64,000 nucleotides of DNA from Aquibacillus koreensis (lineage in GTDB: Bacteria; Bacillota; Bacilli; Bacillales; Amphibacillaceae), in contig NZ_JAOALK010000007.1 in assembly GCF_025154055.1 (NCBI RefSeq), positions 1 to 64,000 of the forward strand, given 5' to 3'. The notes below the pieces were generated by a model. That model worked only from the letters and a program-made list of their open reading frames with translations, was not told the origin of the DNA and searched no databases. A program made the translations under genes and the position numbers. Positions 26,868 through 36,128 of this stretch are shown here, piece by piece; the first letter of the stretch is position 1, and every line of letters starts with the position of its first letter.

Positions 26868-27232
26868 ATCACATTCCTCCCTTCCTTTGAATTAGAATAT
26901 AAAAAAAGACCAAAATAACCGTAAGCAAAATTATTTAACAGAACACTTCTCTTTTGACTGACCTTCCACATCATAATTGCTGCGGTAATCCAACTGGTCG
27001 CCATCATCCCTATACCAATATGTATGAGTAAAGGGATGGAGGTACCAGTTCCAGTGAATAAGATTAACATACCTAAGTATCTACATCCCTCAACCAAATA
27101 GAATAAGGGGTCTTTCAACTCTATCTTTAGTGCCTCTTTTTCCTCATCGTCAAGTTTTCTATAGTTGAAAATAATAAATGAAATAGGGATAACCCATAAA
27201 GCTATTAAGAGAATAATTTCTACTACGTCCAT
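26864..27232 (-). CDS. three-helix membrane protein, unknown
   Basis: A 122-aa protein: helix at about 4-22, charged DDEEKEALKIELKDP segment, helices at about 50-72 and 74-92, basic tail. RBS GAGGG. Coupled by an ATGA overlap to the small broken gene downstream. No family recognised. Confidence 0.65.
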   Translation of the reverse strand: MDVVEIILLIALWVIPISFIIFNYRKLDDEEKEALKIELKDPLFYLVEGCRYLGMLILFTGTGTSIPLLIHIGIGMMATSWITAAIMMWKVSQKRSVLLNNFAYGYFGLFLYSNSKEGRNVI

Positions 27233-27369
27233 TATATCCCTCCCAAATGCTGATAGGTTGACATTACACCAATCTTCATTTCTAATATCTATACATCAGT
27301 GACAATAGCCATTATTTGAGGACTATAATCTTATGATAACTTTAACATATATATCCATTTATGAACGCA

Positions 27370-27397
27370 AAAAAAACAGCCCAATTATAATTGAACT
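27370..27397 (-). terminator. terminator of the HAD gene
   Basis: Minus strand: nine-pair stem with two G-U pairs, 27377-27397, followed by T8. Confidence 0.7.
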
Positions 27398-27435
27398 GCC
27401 ACAACCAATGGATATTACGAGCAAGCTTGTATCGT

Positions 27436-28095
27436 TTACTTATCTGCTATGAGAATATCTTGTATTTGATCCACACTTTCGACTATATAGGTAGGCTTAA
27501 CAAGACTCAATTCTTCTAAAGAGCCATACCCATATGTAACTGCAATGGAGTCAACACCCGTATTATTCGCTCCAATAATATCGTGTTCTCTATCCCCAAT
27601 CATAACAAAATCATTTATCCCATAATCTTTATATTTGTTGATGATGTATTGTATTATTTCTGTTTTTGAAGATCTAGTTCCGTCAAGGTTGCTCCCTACA
27701 ACTAGATCAAAATAAGGCTTAATTTTAAAATACTCTACGATTTGTTTTGCAAAAACAGTCGGCTTTGAAGTTGCAACCACTAAGGTAAATCCATGGTCTT
27801 TTAGACATTTTAATAGCAAAGGAATATTTGGATATAGCTCATTTTCAAACATGCCCTTCTCTCTAAATCTTTCTCGATAATATTCTATCGCTAATCTTAT
27901 GCTTGATTCATCAAATTTGTAAAACTCATTAAAGGAAACTTGTAATGGTGGTCCAATGAAACATTCTAATTGATCAAGATCTGGCTCATCGACTCCCATT
28001 CTATGTAATGCATACTGTACTGACTTCGTTATTCCAATCTTTGGATCAGAAAGTGTACCATCTAAATCAAATAAAATCACCTTATAGGTGCGCAT
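27436..28095 (-). CDS. HAD hydrolase, phosphoglycolate phosphatase-like
   Basis: A 219-aa HAD phosphatase with cap domain: nucleophile FDLDGTLSDP, motif II VATSKP, motif III lysine SSKTE and IGDREHDIIGA. Related to Gph/PpaX-type enzymes; substrate unknown. Start at 28095 behind GGAGGAG; a longer reading upstream lacks an RBS. Confidence 0.85.
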   Translation of the reverse strand: MRTYKVILFDLDGTLSDPKIGITKSVQYALHRMGVDEPDLDQLECFIGPPLQVSFNEFYKFDESSIRLAIEYYRERFREKGMFENELYPNIPLLLKCLKDHGFTLVVATSKPTVFAKQIVEYFKIKPYFDLVVGSNLDGTRSSKTEIIQYIINKYKDYGINDFVMIGDREHDIIGANNTGVDSIAVTYGYGSLEELSLVKPTYIVESVDQIQDILIADK

Positions 28096-28292
28096 GCGAA
28101 ACTCCTCCAATCTAACGTTTAATATTACAAGCAAAGCAAATGGATTCTAATACTTTTATTGCTATACTCTTCATTTCCACAATATCACATAAATTTTAAC
28201 ACAGATATCCAATTTGTTAGATTTATATAAATTAAAAGAGCAGAAGAAGAAACCGAAATTCAATTTTCTTCGGAGATACGTCATACTTTTCA

Positions 28293-28326
28293 TAAAAAAA
28301 ACAATCCGATAACGCTAATCAGACTG
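28293..28326 (-). terminator. terminator of the CotF-like gene
   Basis: Minus strand: nine-pair stem (28302-28310, 28318-28326) with two wobble pairs, followed by about nine T. Confidence 0.7.
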
Positions 28327-28397
28327 CACAAGTTTTGGTTATATCCATTATTTACTCCCACCCAAAGAATACCCTTCACACTGCACTCTGGTTACGA

Positions 28398-28910
28398 TTA
28401 GTTCAACAAATGCTTAAAATGTTGAACAACTTTTGCTTGGTCAGCTAGGACTGCTTTTGGTGAAACGTTCCATCCCATTTTTTCCATAAAAAACGCATAA
28501 TAATTCTGGAATGTTGCTTGTTGCATTGCCATTTGAAAGTGCACATGTTTTACATTGTCATTCTTCATTCGAAGCGCAGATGTATAATTGTCACTAGCCA
28601 TTTGTTTCGAGGTGGCAACCAGTTCTGCAACAATTCTTTTTAGATTGGGATTCATAGTTGATTGGTTGATCAACGCAGTATCGACTTCTGGATTCGTCGT
28701 TGCTAAGGATACCCAGGCATCACGTTCTGGATCTAATAATGCTAACATGACACGCACATGATCCATCATTATGATTATTTGATCTTTCAATAACTTTCTT
28801 ACATAGGGGTCATTAACAATCTCTTCATATTTTCTCAATTTATAAAGAATACCTTCATGTGCAGCTAAATGTTCATCCATTAAACCAACATCCATTGCAG
28901 GTAAATGCAT
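28398..28910 (-). CDS. CotF-like ferritin-fold spore coat protein
   Basis: A 170-aa all-helical protein with an N-terminal DEHLAAHEGILYKLRKYEE helix and C-terminal FQNYYAFFMEKMGW, the pattern of the CotF/YhcQ coat family. Probably a spore coat or spore-associated protein; no enzymatic residues are evident. GGAGG upstream; monocistronic. Confidence 0.7.
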   Translation of the reverse strand: MHLPAMDVGLMDEHLAAHEGILYKLRKYEEIVNDPYVRKLLKDQIIIMMDHVRVMLALLDPERDAWVSLATTNPEVDTALINQSTMNPNLKRIVAELVATSKQMASDNYTSALRMKNDNVKHVHFQMAMQQATFQNYYAFFMEKMGWNVSPKAVLADQAKVVQHFKHLLN

Positions 28911-28995
28911 AGCTATAATCCTCCTAGATCTTTATCTATGCTTACTATATGAGGAATGTATAGAGATTGTGATAAACACCTAGCCCACATTCGCA

Positions 28996-29044
28996 CAAAA
29001 AAAATAAGTAAAACACACCAAAAAAATGATGCACTTTACTTATT
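28996..29044 (-). terminator. terminator of the SufR-like gene
   Basis: Minus strand: AATAAGTAAA/TTTACTTATT, extended by five weaker pairs, followed by T-rich sequence. Confidence 0.7.
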
Positions 29045-29082
29045 CTCTGTATTGAAATTGTCCCCAGTTTTCTTTTATCTAT

Positions 29083-29760
29083 TTATACAGGTGTTGGTAT
29101 GGAAGAACTCTCATTTTGTCTTTCTTCAGTAGCCTCTTTCACCACATACTTACAGCTATTGTCACCTTTTGCAATACACGCGACTCTATCCACATTGTCC
29201 GTACCAAGTACATCTTTAAATAGTGAGAGCTCACACTCACATGGTTTGCTGTACTTGTTAGCAATCGCAGCAATTGGACAGTTGTATTGCGCAAAAGAGA
29301 GTACTTCTTTTTCACCATCGCCATCAAGCTCGGTCATGTACCCACTTTCGTTTTGAACATCAACCAATTCTTTTACTCGATCTTTTATCGTATCTTCTTT
29401 GAAAATACGTCGGGCATACTTTTTGCGCATTCGTTTTTCTCTGTTTTCGAAAAGACGATCAATTGCTTCTTCTCCCATGGATTCTTCTATGTCGCATAAA
29501 AATTCCATTGCAATACCATCATAGTTAGTAGGAAACAAGTTTTCACCATCATTGGTTAAAGCGTAAAAAATTACAGGGCGACCCATTGGTTGTCGAACGG
29601 TGCGAGAAGTGATTAAATGTTCACCCTCTAGCTTAACTAAATGCTTTCTGACAGCCATCTCCGTAATATCTAAATTTTTCTTCAGTCCACTAACAGACAA
29701 ATCTTTGTGCTTTTTCAATAATTCGAGGATTGCCTGTCGCGTCGACATTTGTTGTGCCAT
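29083..29760 (-). CDS. SufR-like iron-sulfur transcriptional regulator
   Basis: A 225-aa regulator: N-terminal winged helix (LSVSGLKKNLDITEMAVRKH), a helical linker and a C-terminal cysteine-rich domain with NCP...PCEC (CX12CXC), then VACIAKGDNSC. The cysteine arrangement is like cyanobacterial SufR, which binds a 4Fe-4S cluster and represses suf genes, but the spacing differs. Divergent from a DUF1450 gene across two palindromes. Metal binding here is inference. Confidence 0.75.
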   Translation of the reverse strand: MAQQMSTRQAILELLKKHKDLSVSGLKKNLDITEMAVRKHLVKLEGEHLITSRTVRQPMGRPVIFYALTNDGENLFPTNYDGIAMEFLCDIEESMGEEAIDRLFENREKRMRKKYARRIFKEDTIKDRVKELVDVQNESGYMTELDGDGEKEVLSFAQYNCPIAAIANKYSKPCECELSLFKDVLGTDNVDRVACIAKGDNSCKYVVKEATEERQNESSSIPTPV

Positions 29761-29796
29761 ATTCACCACCTACCCTTTCTTTTATTCTAATTCATA

Positions 29797-29822
29797 AAGT
29801 TTGTGAAGTAAATAACAAACTT
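29797..29822. promoter_or_regulatory. palindrome 1 in the regulator/DUF1450 intergenic region
   Basis: AAGTTTGT (29797-29804) and ACAAACTT (29815-29822) form a perfect 8-10-8 inverted repeat upstream of the SufR-like gene. Confidence 0.55.
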
Positions 29823-29841
29823 ACGGTTTTTGTACTTAAAT

Positions 29842-29861
29842 GTTGACAAAGTTGTGTCAAC
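29842..29861. promoter_or_regulatory. palindrome 2, likely operator
   Basis: GTTGACA-6-TGTCAAC is a perfect 20-bp inverted repeat that contains a TTGACA -35 for the DUF1450 gene. A repressor bound here would block that promoter, and the divergent SufR-like regulator is the obvious candidate (inference). Confidence 0.6.
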
Positions 29862-29902
29862 GCGGTAGCTTATGAACAGGTTCCAATGAAAAGGTGATAA
29901 AA

Positions 29903-30148
29903 ATGGGAATTGTAGTTGTAGAAATTTGTGATAGTAACTTCTTACTTTCATTAAATATAGAAGAGATCATAGAATCTAAGTACCCTGAAGTGGCGGTACT
30001 CTTCAATGATTGTTTAGGTTTCTGTGGTTTATGTCGTCTAAAGCCATATGCAATGGTCAATGGAAAAAGGATTCATGGCAAAACGCCAGAAGAATGCCTA
30101 GAAAAAATCAAGGAAGCAATTGAAGCAGAATTAGCTTTTTACGCATAA
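29903..30148 (+). CDS. DUF1450 protein (YuzB-like)
   Basis: An 81-aa protein starting MGIVVVEICDSN with a central CLGFCGLC cluster and GKTPEECLEKI; this is the DUF1450/UPF0349 family, thioredoxin- or ferredoxin-like with three close cysteines. Possibly redox-active or Fe-S binding. ATG at 29903 behind AAGGTGAT. It may be controlled by the adjacent SufR-like regulator. Confidence 0.8.
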   Translation: MGIVVVEICDSNFLLSLNIEEIIESKYPEVAVLFNDCLGFCGLCRLKPYAMVNGKRIHGKTPEECLEKIKEAIEAELAFYA

Positions 30149-30154
30149 CATTTT

Positions 30155-30193
30155 TGGAGGTATCATCCGTTTGGATGATACCTCCATCTTTAT
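30155..30193 (+). terminator. DUF1450 gene terminator
   Basis: Perfect 13-bp stem GGAGGTATCATCC/GGATGATACCTCC with a 4-nt loop (30156-30185), then T-rich sequence. Confidence 0.8.
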
Positions 30194-30435
30194 AGTAAAA
30201 CGTCATTTGACTTATCGAAAATTAAAGAAATGTGGCAAGCCTCGAGAAGAACTCATGGGAATTAGAGTTACAAAACAAAGTAGTGTGATCATGCTACTTA
30301 TTTATTTCTACGCAGAAACATTATTCCCTATCGCTATTTTCTGGGGCGCCAGTTTATATTCCAGGAGCGTGGCTACACGCTATCCTCTTTTGGTTCGGTT
30401 TTTCAATTAGTTCAAACGTTTTTGACCCGACCTCG

Positions 30436-30576
30436 TTATTTTTTATCCTTTTTCGTTCGGCCTTTCATCTTAGCTTTTTGTTGGGATTCCTTTATTTCAT
30501 CATTCATCCTAAGTGTTGAGGAACCAAGGTTATTATTTAACGCAGCCTCTTCATTAAGCCTTTCATTTTTAGCCAT
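30436..30576 (-). CDS. small charged protein, 46 aa
   Basis: Starts MAKNERLNEEAALNNN and ends KGRTKKDKK; highly charged, no hydrophobic segment. Strong GGAGG eight bases before the ATG. Composition resembles small spore or stress proteins but I recognise no family. Divergent from sulP. Confidence 0.6.
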   Translation of the reverse strand: MAKNERLNEEAALNNNLGSSTLRMNDEIKESQQKAKMKGRTKKDKK

Positions 30577-30705
30577 TTGAATTTCCTCCTTCTTTTTTCT
30601 ATTTTATCCTTTACGCATTGAATCATGATTGGTCAAATAAACCAGAATATATTTTTCAATTATATGAGAAAGTATTAAAAGGAAACGAATAACAAAAGGT
30701 GGCTA

Positions 30706-32163
30706 ATGATGCAAACTCAAACTTATAAACAGCAGTGGTTCGGTAATATAAAAGGAGATATACTCGCAGGTTTAGTGGTGGCATTGGCTCTTATTCCAGA
30801 GGCGATCGCATTTTCCATTATTGCTGGGGTTGACCCAATGGTCGGTCTTTATGCCTCTTTTTCTATTTCCGTTATTATTGCTTTTGTAGGTGGAAGACCA
30901 GGAATGATCTCTGCCGCAACAGGTGCAATGGCTTTATTGATGATCACTCTAGTTGCAGAACACGGCTTACAATACCTACTCGCAGCAACGATATTAACTG
31001 GAATTTTGCAGATTATATTTGGCTTATGTAATCTGGCAAGGTTCATGAAGTTCATCCCACGTTCCGTAATGGTCGGATTCGTCAATGCACTGGCAATATT
31101 AATATTCACATCGCAATTAGAGCATTTTGTCGATGAAACATGGGTCATGTATGCACTTGTCGGATTGACATTAGCGATTATTTATCTATTACCGATTGCG
31201 ACAAAAGTAGTCCCTTCCACATTAGTAGCTATTATTGTTGTCACCGCTTTGGCTATTTATATGAATGCGGGTGTTCGGACTGTTGGAGATATGGGGGAGT
31301 TAACCAGATCACTCCCTACCTTCTTTTTTCCCGATGTTCCATTAAACTTTGAAACATTGGCCATTATTTTTCCATATGCTTTGGCACTTACGATCGTCGG
31401 TCTTTTAGAATCATTATTAACAGCAACCATTGTTGATGATGCAACAGATACGGAAAGTGACAAGAATATGGAATGTAGAGGGCAAGGGATTGCTAACTTT
31501 ATCACTGGATTTTTTGGTGGGATGGCTGGTTGTGCGATGATTGGGCAATCTGTCATCAATGTGAAATCAGGTGGAAATGGACGTCTTTCTTCTTTTGTTG
31601 CTGGTGTTTTTCTCATATTCCTCATCATTGTACTTGGCGATATAGTCGTACAAATACCGATGGCTGCACTTGCTGGAGTGATGATCATGGTTGCAATCGG
31701 GACGTTTGATTGGAGTTCTGTAAAACATATACGAAAACTTCCGATTACAGATACAGCCGTCATGGTTATAACAGTAGGAACCGTCCTGTTTACCCACAAC
31801 TTAGCTTACGGCGTTATTACAGGAGTCGTATTGAGCGCGATGTTCTTCGCTTCTAAAATTTCTAAAATACATGTCTATTCTGCCACCTCAAGTGACGAAA
31901 AGAGTCGTGCTTACTTTGTCTACGGTCAATTATTTTTTGCTTCGGTTACGGAGTTCCTTACTTATTTCGATACTCAAGAGGAAATCGATAAGGTCATTAT
32001 TGATCTAACCAACTCACATGTATGGGATGATTCGGCCGTTGGGGCACTTGACAAGGTCCGGGCAAAGTTTGAAAGTAGTGGCATTCCTGTAGAATTTATT
32101 GGTTTCAATGAAGAGAGTGCTGAGCTCTTTGAGAAATCTGGTGGTTTAGGTGGAGGTCATTAG
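30706..32163 (+). CDS. SulP-family anion transporter
   Basis: A 485-aa transporter: about 10-12 membrane helices (residues 12-390) with the SulP signature near [20 protein letters not shown], then a short STAS domain (about 405-478) containing [16 protein letters not shown]. Transports sulfate, bicarbonate or other anions; substrate not fixed. Similar to B. subtilis YbaR/YvdB. Alone, with a terminator. Confidence 0.9.
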   Translation: MMQTQTYKQQWFGNIKGDILAGLVVALALIPEAIAFSIIAGVDPMVGLYASFSISVIIAFVGGRPGMISAATGAMALLMITLVAEHGLQYLLAATILTGILQIIFGLCNLARFMKFIPRSVMVGFVNALAILIFTSQLEHFVDETWVMYALVGLTLAIIYLLPIATKVVPSTLVAIIVVTALAIYMNAGVRTVGDMGELTRSLPTFFFPDVPLNFETLAIIFPYALALTIVGLLESLLTATIVDDATDTESDKNMECRGQGIANFITGFFGGMAGCAMIGQSVINVKSGGNGRLSSFVAGVFLIFLIIVLGDIVVQIPMAALAGVMIMVAIGTFDWSSVKHIRKLPITDTAVMVITVGTVLFTHNLAYGVITGVVLSAMFFASKISKIHVYSATSSDEKSRAYFVYGQLFFASVTEFLTYFDTQEEIDKVIIDLTNSHVWDDSAVGALDKVRAKFESSGIPVEFIGFNEESAELFEKSGGLGGGH

Positions 32164-32189
32164 ATATGTGTCGGGAGTATAAAATTAAA

Positions 32190-32225
32190 AACCCAAATCA
32201 CCTTGAATGTCATGTGATTTGGGTT
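32190..32225. terminator. terminator between sulP-type gene and the chemoreceptor gene
   Basis: AACCCAAATCAC/GTGATTTGGGTT stem between convergent genes. Confidence 0.8.
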
Positions 32226-32231
32226 TTGCTA

Positions 32232-33968
32232 CTATATCTGAAATTTCTTCACTAACGCGTTTAGATTTTCCGACAGTTTAGATAGTTCATTTGCGTTATT
32301 CGCTACTTCTTCCATGGAGCTATTTGTTTGCTCCGAAGCCGCTGATGTTTCTTCTACTCCTGCAGACGATTCCTGAGATATAGAAGCAATCTCTTGTATC
32401 GATGCATTCATTTCCTGACTACTTGATGCAATTGTTGATAGGTTAGTCGTAATCACACTTATATTACTAGCCATATCTTTTACTGCACGATTGATCGCAC
32501 CAAACGTCTTACCCGTTGATTGAATTTGCGTCGTGCCATGTTCAACTTCTTTGTATCCATTTTGCAGAGACTCCGTTACGACACTTGATTCATTCTTTAT
32601 ATTTCCAACAATTGACGTAATATCTGTTACGGACTCGGACACCTGTTCGGCAAGCTTACGTACTTCATCGGCAACAACCGCAAATCCTCGTCCTTGCTCT
32701 CCAGCTCGTGCTGCTTCAATTGCTGCATTTAACGCTAACAGGTTCGTTTGGTCAGCAATATCTTTAATCACATTCACTAGCTTAGAAATTTCCTGTGACT
32801 GGACGTCTAATCCTTGTACCTTCTCCACTGCATCCTTTACGATCCGATCAATTTTATCCATTTGATCAATCGAGGCTTGCATCGAACGACTACCATCGTC
32901 GGTCATTTCCAACACATGATTCGATGATTGATACATTTGCTCTCCATTTTCATTCGCACTTGTGACTTGATCGGCGAATATTCCCATCGTCTCTGAAAGC
33001 TCACCAGCACTATTCGCTTGTGTTTCTGCACCTGATGCTAATTCTTGCATCGTAGTAGCTACTTGTTCAGAGCCCATTTTCACTTCATTTGCAGACTGCG
33101 TTAACTCTTCACTTTGACTACTAACGGTTTCTGCAATCGTAGAAATTTCTCGGATCATATGACGAAGGCTATTACTCATTGTATTCATCGCAGTTGCAAT
33201 TTTACCTATCTCATCATCTGCACGATAATCGATCGATTCTACAGCTAAATTTCCAGATGCGATCTCATTACTGACTTGAACAACACGCTCAAGATTCTTT
33301 GACACAACCCTGCTAATTAAAAATACAAGGGCTCCTCCAATCAAAATAGAGGCAACCATCGAAGATATTAGAACAATAAACGTGATCTGCTGACTCGTTT
33401 TTGCTTCATCTACCGAAGCAAGACGCTCTTCCTTTACTAACTCGCGTAGCTCGTCCAACAGCACAACCGCTTCTGCTTGGATCTCATTTGCATTCATTGC
33501 AGATAATTTTAACATACCTACATTTCCCTCTTGGTCTGCTTTGGACATATCTTCTAAAAACAATGTGTTGATTTCTTCATCTAATGCAATCACTTGGTAT
33601 AACACTGCTTTTTCTTCTGCATCTAATTGAGCCGCCACCTCAACCGACAAGTCATTAAAATCTTCTCTCGCTTGTTCAAAATCGGTAACTAATCTTGAAA
33701 GACGATTTTGTGAAAAATCATGGATATAAACCCCTTTTTCACGCAATACAGAACCCATTTCTGTGACATCAACCGCATCATTACCTTTTTGTTCAATTAA
33801 CTCGATATTCTCACCAACAGTTGAGACTAACTTTGTAACTACCGCTGTAGAGATTCCAAATAAAATAAATACAATAATAAGTGCAAATCCATATTTCGAT
33901 CCAATTTTTAAATTTTTCAAACTAAATTTCTTTACATTTATTTTCTTAAATCTAGGTATGCCCTTCAT
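32232..33968 (-). CDS. methyl-accepting chemotaxis protein
   Basis: A 578-aa chemoreceptor: TM1 about 26-48, a helical periplasmic 4HB-like sensor about 50-188, TM2 about 190-212, HAMP to about 265, then the signalling domain with the invariant hairpin tip [20 protein letters not shown]. It signals to CheA/CheW; ligand unknown. Its mRNA leader carries a c-di-GMP-I riboswitch with a terminator. Confidence 0.93.
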   Translation of the reverse strand: MKGIPRFKKINVKKFSLKNLKIGSKYGFALIIVFILFGISTAVVTKLVSTVGENIELIEQKGNDAVDVTEMGSVLREKGVYIHDFSQNRLSRLVTDFEQAREDFNDLSVEVAAQLDAEEKAVLYQVIALDEEINTLFLEDMSKADQEGNVGMLKLSAMNANEIQAEAVVLLDELRELVKEERLASVDEAKTSQQITFIVLISSMVASILIGGALVFLISRVVSKNLERVVQVSNEIASGNLAVESIDYRADDEIGKIATAMNTMSNSLRHMIREISTIAETVSSQSEELTQSANEVKMGSEQVATTMQELASGAETQANSAGELSETMGIFADQVTSANENGEQMYQSSNHVLEMTDDGSRSMQASIDQMDKIDRIVKDAVEKVQGLDVQSQEISKLVNVIKDIADQTNLLALNAAIEAARAGEQGRGFAVVADEVRKLAEQVSESVTDITSIVGNIKNESSVVTESLQNGYKEVEHGTTQIQSTGKTFGAINRAVKDMASNISVITTNLSTIASSSQEMNASIQEIASISQESSAGVEETSAASEQTNSSMEEVANNANELSKLSENLNALVKKFQI

Positions 33969-34030
33969 GGATACTCCCCCTTGAGTTTTCTCTCTTTTTT
34001 CTATTCCTTACTTGTTTATATTTCTTAAAA

Positions 34031-34061
34031 TAAAAAAGCTATCCATCTCCTGGCATAGCTT
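34031..34061 (-). terminator. riboswitch-controlled terminator
   Basis: Minus strand: AAGCTAT/ATAGCTT stem (34055-34061, 34036-34042) followed by TTTTT, directly after the c-di-GMP aptamer and before the chemoreceptor RBS. Confidence 0.75.
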
Positions 34062-34077
34062 ACTAAATAAAAGTACA

Positions 34078-34178
34078 TGACCTAGATTAGTAGCCAGGCG
34101 ATCATAACAGTCCTTCCAAAGACGGCCTTAGATCCTGGGCTTTGCGTCCTATTTTTTCAAATAGTTTGCCTTTTTAAC
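34078..34178 (-). promoter_or_regulatory. c-di-GMP-I (GEMM) riboswitch aptamer
   Basis: Minus strand reads AAAAAGGCAAACTATTTG, then GGACGCAAAGCC and a second stem closing near GCCTGGCTAC, the conserved core of the GEMM-I aptamer (GGCAAAC... GACGCAAAGCC). It should bind cyclic di-GMP and act on the adjoining terminator to set chemoreceptor expression. Assigned from memory of the consensus. Confidence 0.88.
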
Positions 34179-34210
34179 CCCCTCTATGTAATTAAAAATA
34201 TCATTTCTAC

Positions 34211-34239
34211 ATATTACCCCAAATTCCAACATTTTGCAA
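34211..34239 (-). promoter_or_regulatory. promoter of the riboswitch-chemoreceptor transcript
   Basis: Minus strand: -35 TTGCAA (34234-34239), 17-bp spacer, -10 TAATAT (34211-34216). No sigma-D type GCCGATAT is visible, unlike many Bacillus chemoreceptor genes. Confidence 0.6.
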
Positions 34240-34332
34240 TACATTACATGAATTGTAAGATTTTCTTACATCTTGTAATTTATACTTAAATCCCCACCCC
34301 CTTCACTTTTATCTGTGCCATTCATCAAAATC

Positions 34333-34366
34333 AAAAAGCAACATTCCAACCCTTGGGAATGCTGCT
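34333..34366 (-). terminator. terminator after the Mistic-like gene
   Basis: Minus strand: AGCAGCATTCC/GGAATGTTGCT stem followed by TTTTGATTTT. Confidence 0.75.
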
Positions 34367-34368
34367 TC

Positions 34369-34641
34369 TCACGATTCTGTATCTTCCTCATCAATTTCTT
34401 CTTCTGGCTCATTCAAATCTACATCGGATAAATCTAACCAGGAGAGCATCTCATGAACAACAGTATTTATTTTTTCGTTAACAACACTATCCCCATACTT
34501 TTTTTTCGCCAGTTCTATATTATTTATAACCTCATCACTAAACCTGATGATTGGCTCGTCACTTTCTATGTTATTAAAAAGATCAATAATCTCATCTAGC
34601 GCTTTATCAAACCGCTTGCTCTCTAACTCCGTCGCTTTCAT
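34369..34641 (-). CDS. mstX: Mistic-like membrane-integrating protein
   Basis: A 90-aa, very acidic protein. Its core DEPIIRFSDEVINNIELAKK and VNEKINTVVHEML aligns well with B. subtilis Mistic (DEPLIQLDDD..., LNEKLNTIIKQIL), a protein that inserts into membranes without Sec and helps channel production. This is the short form lacking the first helix region of the B. subtilis protein, as in other Bacillus Mistics. In B. subtilis it precedes the YugO K+ channel; here it follows a DUF421 gene instead. Confidence 0.75.
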   Translation of the reverse strand: MKATELESKRFDKALDEIIDLFNNIESDEPIIRFSDEVINNIELAKKKYGDSVVNEKINTVVHEMLSWLDLSDVDLNEPEEEIDEEDTES

Positions 34642-34775
34642 TTCTAATCACCCATTAATAGGGTATCCAACTATGTAAATTACATGAAGGATAATCAGTA
34701 ATGGATATGGAATTTATAGTTAATAACCTTTTAAGGAGAAGTGATATGAAGAAATAAAAGCCTAACTCCTCACAA

Positions 34776-35465
34776 CTATCTCAAATTCTTATTAACTCTC
34801 TCCTGTTCATATATTTTTTCCACCTGATTGAACAAATTTTGTTTCGGGTCAGGTGGGGGTGTATAAAAAATAACTGGAGAACCAACTTTGTCACCAATTA
34901 ATTGAATCGCTTTTTTTAACTCCTCTAAATCTTTTTTGGTTACACTGGAGTATTCGTCTTTTAGCTCTACTGATAAATCTCCACTTACCTCAAGTGCCAC
35001 AGACTCTAATTTTGAAATATCATTGATCTTTTTAATTCTTAATTTCATCTTTAATTCATCAATAGGTATTCTAGCTTTCTTTAAGTTATCGTATAGGATT
35101 TCTCCATCTCTCACTAATAAGATCGGCTGCCCCATCGTTAACGTTTTAAACTTCTTTATTTTCATCTGTAAAAACGTAATGAGAATCACACCTAAAACAA
35201 TTAGTAACCCATTAAAAGCACTAGTTAAAGGTTCCACTGACTTTAAAGGGTGTACCAAAACCGTACCAATACCAATCATTATAATAACTTCACTTGGAGT
35301 CGCCTGAGAAATCGTTCGCTTTCCCGCTAATCTTAATAAAATAATTGTTGCTACAAGATATATAATTGCTTGAATTAGACTTTGCAAAACCATTTTCACT
35401 AAATTATTAGGTAGGAAATTATAAGTAGGTTTCACTAATACTTTGAAAAAGGATGTGTTTATCAT
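34776..35465 (-). CDS. DUF421 membrane protein (YetF-like)
   Basis: A 229-aa protein with three N-terminal membrane helices (about 28-100) including the family-typical GKRTISQATPSEVIIMIGIG, then the YetF cytosolic domain (KIKKFKTLTMGQPILLVRDG). Function unknown; relatives occur in spores and membranes of Bacillus. The start is uncertain and the ATG at 35393 is possible: the longest reading overlaps the divergent gene by 2 bp of its ATG. Followed by the Mistic-like gene. Confidence 0.8.
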   Translation of the reverse strand: MINTSFFKVLVKPTYNFLPNNLVKMVLQSLIQAIIYLVATIILLRLAGKRTISQATPSEVIIMIGIGTVLVHPLKSVEPLTSAFNGLLIVLGVILITFLQMKIKKFKTLTMGQPILLVRDGEILYDNLKKARIPIDELKMKLRIKKINDISKLESVALEVSGDLSVELKDEYSSVTKKDLEELKKAIQLIGDKVGSPVIFYTPPPDPKQNLFNQVEKIYEQERVNKNLR

Positions 35466-36120
35466 GCAAAAATTTCAACAAGCGTATGATATATGGCTTC
35501 AGAAAAATATTGTTGAGGAGAAAAACCTTAGACGACGCGAATTATTGATGAAAGGGTTGGGACACGGTACTGTGGAATTTCTTCGTCTTATCTGGTATCC
35601 AACTATCGGTAACTTCGATCATTTATATCCAGAGTGGGAAGTTCGTGATTTCAACAATGGATACCGTTACCTAGATCTTGCTTATATGCCTGGAGAAGTA
35701 AAAGGAGGAATTGAAATTCAAGGATTCGGACCACATGCCCGCGATCTGGATGTCAGACGGTTTAAGGATTTATGCTGGCGACATTCGCTATTAGCACTGG
35801 ATGGTTGGACGTTGTTACCCATAGCTTATTTATCAATCAAGGACGAAACTAAACAGTGCCAACAATTGATCCTGGCTTTTATAGGTAAATTCATTTCTAG
35901 TGAAACATCTGCCTCATTAAATTGGGTAGAAGCAGAAATTATACGATTTGCTAGACGAAAACTACGTCCGATAACACCTAGTGATGTTATAAATCATCTA
36001 AATGTAAGTGATCGACAAGCTAGACGCATTTTACATAAACTCGTTGACTCTCAAATCCTTAAGGTGGAAAGTGGAAAAGAACGTGTGCGGACATACAGCC
36101 TTAATAATCCTACTCCATAA
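35464..36120 (+). CDS. nuclease-fold (DUF559-like) protein with C-terminal winged helix
   Basis: A 218-aa protein, ATG at 35464. Residues about 60-110 have the layout of a DUF559/Vsr-like PD-(D/E)XK core: YRYLDLAY, GGIEIQGFGPHARD, then WRHSLLALDGWTLLPIAYLSI. The usual E-x-K/D reads EIQ. The last about 65 residues (TPSDVINHLNVSDRQARRIL) are a winged-helix DNA-binding domain. Catalysis is not assured. Its stop codon is 8 bp from a four-copy inverted array. Confidence 0.6.
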   Translation: MQKFQQAYDIWLQKNIVEEKNLRRRELLMKGLGHGTVEFLRLIWYPTIGNFDHLYPEWEVRDFNNGYRYLDLAYMPGEVKGGIEIQGFGPHARDLDVRRFKDLCWRHSLLALDGWTLLPIAYLSIKDETKQCQQLILAFIGKFISSETSASLNWVEAEIIRFARRKLRPITPSDVINHLNVSDRQARRILHKLVDSQILKVESGKERVRTYSLNNPTP

Positions 36121-36128
36121 AGGCAGAC

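Noticed and set aside
30171-30410. 79-aa reading frame after the DUF1450 gene
   Set aside because: Its start lies inside the DUF1450 terminator hairpin, it has no RBS, and composition is not protein-like throughout; at best a decayed remnant.
34211-34239. Sigma-D promoter for the chemoreceptor
   Set aside because: No TAAA/GCCGATAT pair could be found; a sigma-A-like promoter fits the spacing before the riboswitch.
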